64,000 nucleotides of DNA, from contig CAAFLG010000050.1 of assembly GCA_900763705.1 (NCBI GenBank), positions 25,202 to 89,201 of the forward strand, given 5' to 3'. This stretch comes from an uncultured Oscillospiraceae bacterium. GTDB lineage: Bacteria > Bacillota > Clostridia > Oscillospirales > Oscillospiraceae. Made by a program: the position numbers and the translations under genes. A model generated the notes under the pieces. The model did no database searches, was not told where the DNA came from, and worked only from the letters and a program-made list of their open reading frames with translations. Shown here piece by piece: positions 61,477 to 64,000 of the stretch (its first letter is position 1; the number at the start of each line of letters is the position of its first letter).

Positions 61477-62760
61477 TCAGTTCTTTTTCATCAGCTGTTC
61501 ATCCTGCTGCAAAAGCTGCTGCGTGATAATATCGAGCTGACGGTGCTTGGCCATGCGGTCGGCGATGTTGTTCTGCACCAGCTCGGACTCCTGATGGCCG
61601 CGGAAGGACAGCTTGAGCAGGATCGGCGTTAAGATCGTGCCGCAGACGACCGTGATGACGACCGGCGTCATCATCGCGCTCGACAGCACGCCCATCGAAA
61701 GGCCGCGGTTGGCGACGATCAGCGCGACCTCGCCGCGGCAGGCCATGCCCGCGCCGACCTGAAGGCTCTCACGTGTGGTGAACTGGCACACCTTGGCGCC
61801 AAGGCCGCAGCCGAGGAGCTTCGAGATGATCGAAACAAGCAGCAGCAAAATCGAGAAGACGACCATGCCGCCCGTCAGGCCCGTGATCTGCACGTTGATG
61901 CCGATGCTCGCAAAGAAGACCGGCGTGAGCAGCAGATAGCCGAGGGGGTTGTACTTCGTCTGGATGTAGGTGCCCTTGGGCGTGCACGCGACGGCAAGGC
62001 CAGCAGCGTAAGCGCCCGTGATATCGGCAACGCCGAAGAACTTCTCGGCGCAGTAAGCCATCACAAGGCAGAGAACGAAGGCAAAGACGGAGTTGCGGTG
62101 GCTTGCCCAGCCGTGCTGGCGCTTGAGCATCCAGCAAAAGACGCGGTTGGCGGCAAAGCCGACAACAAAGGCAAAGATGAAGAAGCCCACGATCTTGAGG
62201 AGCACCATGCCGATGCTCTCATCACCGCCGGCAAGGCTGCAAACGAGCGTCAGAGCGATCAGGCCGAGCACATCGTCGATGAGCGCGGCGGCCAGGATCG
62301 TATTGCCGACCTTGGTCTCGAGCTTTTTCATCTCCTTGAGCGTTTCGACCGTGATGCTCACGGACGTGGCCGTCAGGATGGTGCCGATAAAGATGTTCTC
62401 AATGAAGCCGGTGCTCTCGATGAGTCCCAGCTCATCCGCGCCCCAGGCAAGCGCCGTACCCATGAGAAACGGCACGACCACGCCGAGGACCGCGACCATA
62501 AAGCCCGCCTTGCCGCTGTGCTTGAGCTCGTTGATGTCCGTCCCCATACCGGCGGAGAACATCAGCACGATAACGCCAAGCTCGCTGAGCTGCTTGGTGA
62601 ACTCCGTTTCCGAAAGAAGGCCAAGGCCCGCGGGGCTGAGGATCAGGCCCGCGATCAGCGCGCCCACGACCTGCGGCATCTGAACCTTCTGCGCAATGAG
62701 GCCCAGAATCTTCGTGCTCAGCAGGATCAGCGCAAGATCCAGCAAAAAGTGATACGACAT
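61477..62760 (-). CDS. Cation:proton antiporter (CPA2, NapA/KefB-like)
   Basis: 427 residues with about 12 membrane helices: MPQVVGALIAGLILSPAGLGLL, GVIVLMFSAGMGTDINEL, and the ion-binding Asp pair in AALIDDVLGLIALT, as in NapA-type Na+/H+ antiporters. The C-terminal ~45 residues are a Gln-rich, probably helical, cytoplasmic tail; there is no TrkA-N/RCK domain. Expected to export Na+ in exchange for H+. GGGAGGAA precedes the ATG. Confidence 0.9.
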   Translation of the reverse strand: MSYHFLLDLALILLSTKILGLIAQKVQMPQVVGALIAGLILSPAGLGLLSETEFTKQLSELGVIVLMFSAGMGTDINELKHSGKAGFMVAVLGVVVPFLMGTALAWGADELGLIESTGFIENIFIGTILTATSVSITVETLKEMKKLETKVGNTILAAALIDDVLGLIALTLVCSLAGGDESIGMVLLKIVGFFIFAFVVGFAANRVFCWMLKRQHGWASHRNSVFAFVLCLVMAYCAEKFFGVADITGAYAAGLAVACTPKGTYIQTKYNPLGYLLLTPVFFASIGINVQITGLTGGMVVFSILLLLVSIISKLLGCGLGAKVCQFTTRESLQVGAGMACRGEVALIVANRGLSMGVLSSAMMTPVVITVVCGTILTPILLKLSFRGHQESELVQNNIADRMAKHRQLDIITQQLLQQDEQLMKKN

Positions 62761-62815
62761 ATTGATTTCCTCCCAAACTCTCTCATAACATTTCTAGCAC
62801 ATTTCGCGAGGCTCT

Positions 62816-62843
62816 ATTCTAACGCCTTTTTTGCTTTTTTCAA
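62816..62843 (-). promoter_or_regulatory. Promoter of the antiporter gene
   Basis: On the minus strand TTGAAA (62843-62838), 16-base spacer, TAGAAT (62821-62816), about 50 bases before the ATG. Confidence 0.6.
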
Positions 62844-62994
62844 CCGTTAGAATGAACAAGAAAATGATGTAATTCCGTCATTTCTATGAGACTTGTGCAA
62901 TTAGCCTTTCATTTCACACAGTCCGTCCGCGTTAAAAATACCTTTTTCCCGTTTTTTGCTGCTCTGTCCGCGCAGAGAAAACAGGTCAAAGCAA
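62844..62994. other. Intergenic stretch between antiporter promoter and lipoprotein terminator
   Basis: AT-rich, with no open frame that has a ribosome site and no other recognisable element. Together with the flanking promoter and hairpin it makes up the 315-base gene-free gap 62761-63075. Confidence 0.5.
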
Positions 62995-63030
62995 ATCGCG
63001 CCGCACGGCATAAAGCCGTGCGGCGCGATC
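62990..63030 (-). terminator. Hairpin after the lipoprotein gene
   Basis: Perfect 15-bp stem (ATCGCGCCGCACGGC 62995-63009 and its complement 63015-63029). On the minus strand it is followed by TTTGCTTT, so the T-run is weak but it probably terminates. Confidence 0.7.
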
Positions 63031-63075
63031 ATCACATTGTTTTTGCAGGGTGGCCCGTCCGTCAGTTTACCACGC

Positions 63076-63810
63076 TCAGGCGATCGCCTCGTCGTAAACG
63101 ACGGCGGCAGCGCTGTAGCTCGCAAGGAGCTTGTCGCGGAAGGTGTTGATGAGCTCTTCATCGCCGTACATGCCGATCACATACTTGTCCATCGTTGCGA
63201 TCACGAGCTTGTCGGGGAAGCCGCACATCCACTGCTTGCCCTGAATGGCATCGCGCAGATCGCCGGCAAGCTTGGAGACATCCTTCGCATCGGCGGCGTG
63301 ATATGCCCCGCAGGTGAAGGTGTTCATGTTCATCATGTGCAGCAGCGCAGCGGCGGAGTCGATCAGCGCGGCGTCGTCCGCGGGGAAGGTCAGCTGATAG
63401 ACGAGCGTATCCGTGTCGCCAACATCCATGCTCATCGGCTCGGTCGAGGCGAACATCTCATCCTCGCTGTAGGTATTCCAGACCGTCGAGAGGATGGAGA
63501 GCGGGTCGCCGGAGGAAGCGGGCTTGTCCGCTTTCGGCTGCTCGGGCGTTTCGGCGGGCTTCGTCTCAGGCTTTCCTTCGGGCTTTGCCGCGGGCTGCTC
63601 TTCCGGCTTGCCTGCGTCCGGCTGCTCCTGCTCGTCCGGCTGCTCGCTCGCTTCGTTTTCCTCGTCGGGCTTCTGCGTGTCTTCGTTTTCCTGCTCCTGC
63701 GTGGGCGCATCGTCCGGCTCGTCCGGCGTGCCAGCGTCGTCCTTGCCGCCGCAGGCGGCAAGCAGCAGCACGAGGCTCATCGTCAGTAGTAAGATCCATA
63801 AGCGTTTCAT
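63076..63810 (-). CDS. Lipoprotein of unknown function with acidic Pro/Glu-rich linker
   Basis: 244 residues. A lipoprotein signal peptide (MKRLWILLLTMSLVLLLAAC, lipobox LLAAC, Cys 20) is followed by a ~70-residue linker made almost wholly of Pro, Glu, Asp, Lys, Gln and Ala. A globular C-terminal domain (~105-244) begins DPLSILSTVWNTYSEDEMF and ends LVIATMDKYVIGMYGDEELINTFRDKLLASY. Attached to the outer face of the membrane with the linker spanning the wall. The C-terminal domain looks like those of small clostridial lipoproteins of unknown role. AAAGGAGAA precedes the ATG. Monocistronic. Confidence 0.82.
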   Translation of the reverse strand: MKRLWILLLTMSLVLLLAACGGKDDAGTPDEPDDAPTQEQENEDTQKPDEENEASEQPDEQEQPDAGKPEEQPAAKPEGKPETKPAETPEQPKADKPASSGDPLSILSTVWNTYSEDEMFASTEPMSMDVGDTDTLVYQLTFPADDAALIDSAAALLHMMNMNTFTCGAYHAADAKDVSKLAGDLRDAIQGKQWMCGFPDKLVIATMDKYVIGMYGDEELINTFRDKLLASYSAAAVVYDEAIA

Positions 63811-63917
63811 AGGGTTCTCCTTTGTGAAAAAAATCGCGGAACGTTCCTTCGGCGTCCCGCCTGCAAATTGTATTCTGCCGCGCAGAGGGGCGCTTGATCT
63901 TCTTCCTCTCGTTGCAG

Positions 63918-63955
63918 CAAAAAAGCATCGAAAGCCGAAACCTTCGATGCTTTTT
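63918..63955 (-). terminator. Intrinsic terminator after tRNA-Thr
   Basis: On the minus strand AAAGCATCGAA.G / CTTTCGATGC around a short loop, followed by TTTTTT, directly after the tRNA 3' end. Confidence 0.82.
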
Positions 63956-64000
63956 GGAGCTGGTGGTGTGACTCGAACACATGACCTGCTGATTACGAAT
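63955..64000 (-). tRNA. tRNA-Thr(CGU), 3' portion (cut by window end)
   Basis: Read on the minus strand from base 64000: anticodon loop TTCGTAA (anticodon CGT), anticodon stem TCAGC, variable AGGTC, T-arm with loop TTCGAGT, acceptor CACCAGC, discriminator T and an encoded CCA (63957-63955). The 5' half lies beyond the window. The first T-stem pair is A-C, a mismatch in an otherwise regular arm. Confidence 0.88.

Overview
The window is about 60% GC and reads as a chromosomal segment of a strictly anaerobic gut-type clostridium, most likely of the Oscillospiraceae/Oscillospirales. The basis is the selenium-dependent molybdenum hydroxylase maturation genes, the [FeFe] hydrogenase, the DegV/DUF1836 pair, the split purH (purO plus AICAR transformylase), the PyrK/PyrD dihydroorotate dehydrogenase and the Firmicutes-style AGGAGG ribosome sites. 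The genus is inference. No phage, insertion sequence, CRISPR array or rRNA is visible.

Layout. 1-6.4 kb: tail of yhaM, the yqeB-yqeC-xdhC module (minus), a Na/Pi cotransporter-PhoU protein (minus), murI and a small unknown gene. 6.4-14.3 kb: a minus-strand aromatic operon aroF-tyrA-aroB-aroA-aroC-pheA-aroEK. Its leader encodes a 17-residue Phe/Tyr-rich peptide followed by alternative antiterminator and terminator hairpins. 14.5-20.9 kb: the divergent pyrimidine operon pyrC-pyrK-pyrD-pyrF-HAD-pyrE-pyrB-pyrI. 21.0-28.9 kb: a four-gene unit of an XRE regulator, an MMPL/RND exporter, a very large GLUG-repeat membrane protein and a cytidylate-kinase-like protein. 28.9-32.7 kb: a membrane metallophosphoesterase and the feoA-feoB-Cys-rich ferrous iron operon. 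32.7-45.5 kb: a ten-gene minus-strand purine operon purE-C-F-M-N-O-H-D-L-guaB under a ZTP riboswitch. 45.7-48.7 kb: serC-serA and an SSB-like gene. 48.9-52.4 kb: an NuoF-like iron-sulfur protein with an [FeFe] hydrogenase, then a LysR regulator. 52.6-56.5 kb: proB-proA-amidohydrolase-phosphodiesterase. 56.5-64 kb: LysR/YeiH divergent pair, uridine-kinase-like protein, ECF S component, divergent DUF1836/DegV pair, Na+/H+ antiporter, lipoprotein and the 3' half of a tRNA-Thr(CGU).

Most of the window is biosynthesis: Phe/Tyr, UMP, IMP/XMP, Ser and Pro pathways, each in a compact operon with overlapping or closely spaced genes and clear intrinsic terminators. The most notable observations are the ribosome-mediated Phe/Tyr attenuator on the aro operon, the XRE-MMPL-GLUG-kinase unit with a duplicated extracellular domain, a PurF that lacks its glutaminase nucleophile although it sits in the only pur operon seen here, and three palindromes about 21 bp apart between the DUF1836 regulator and degV.
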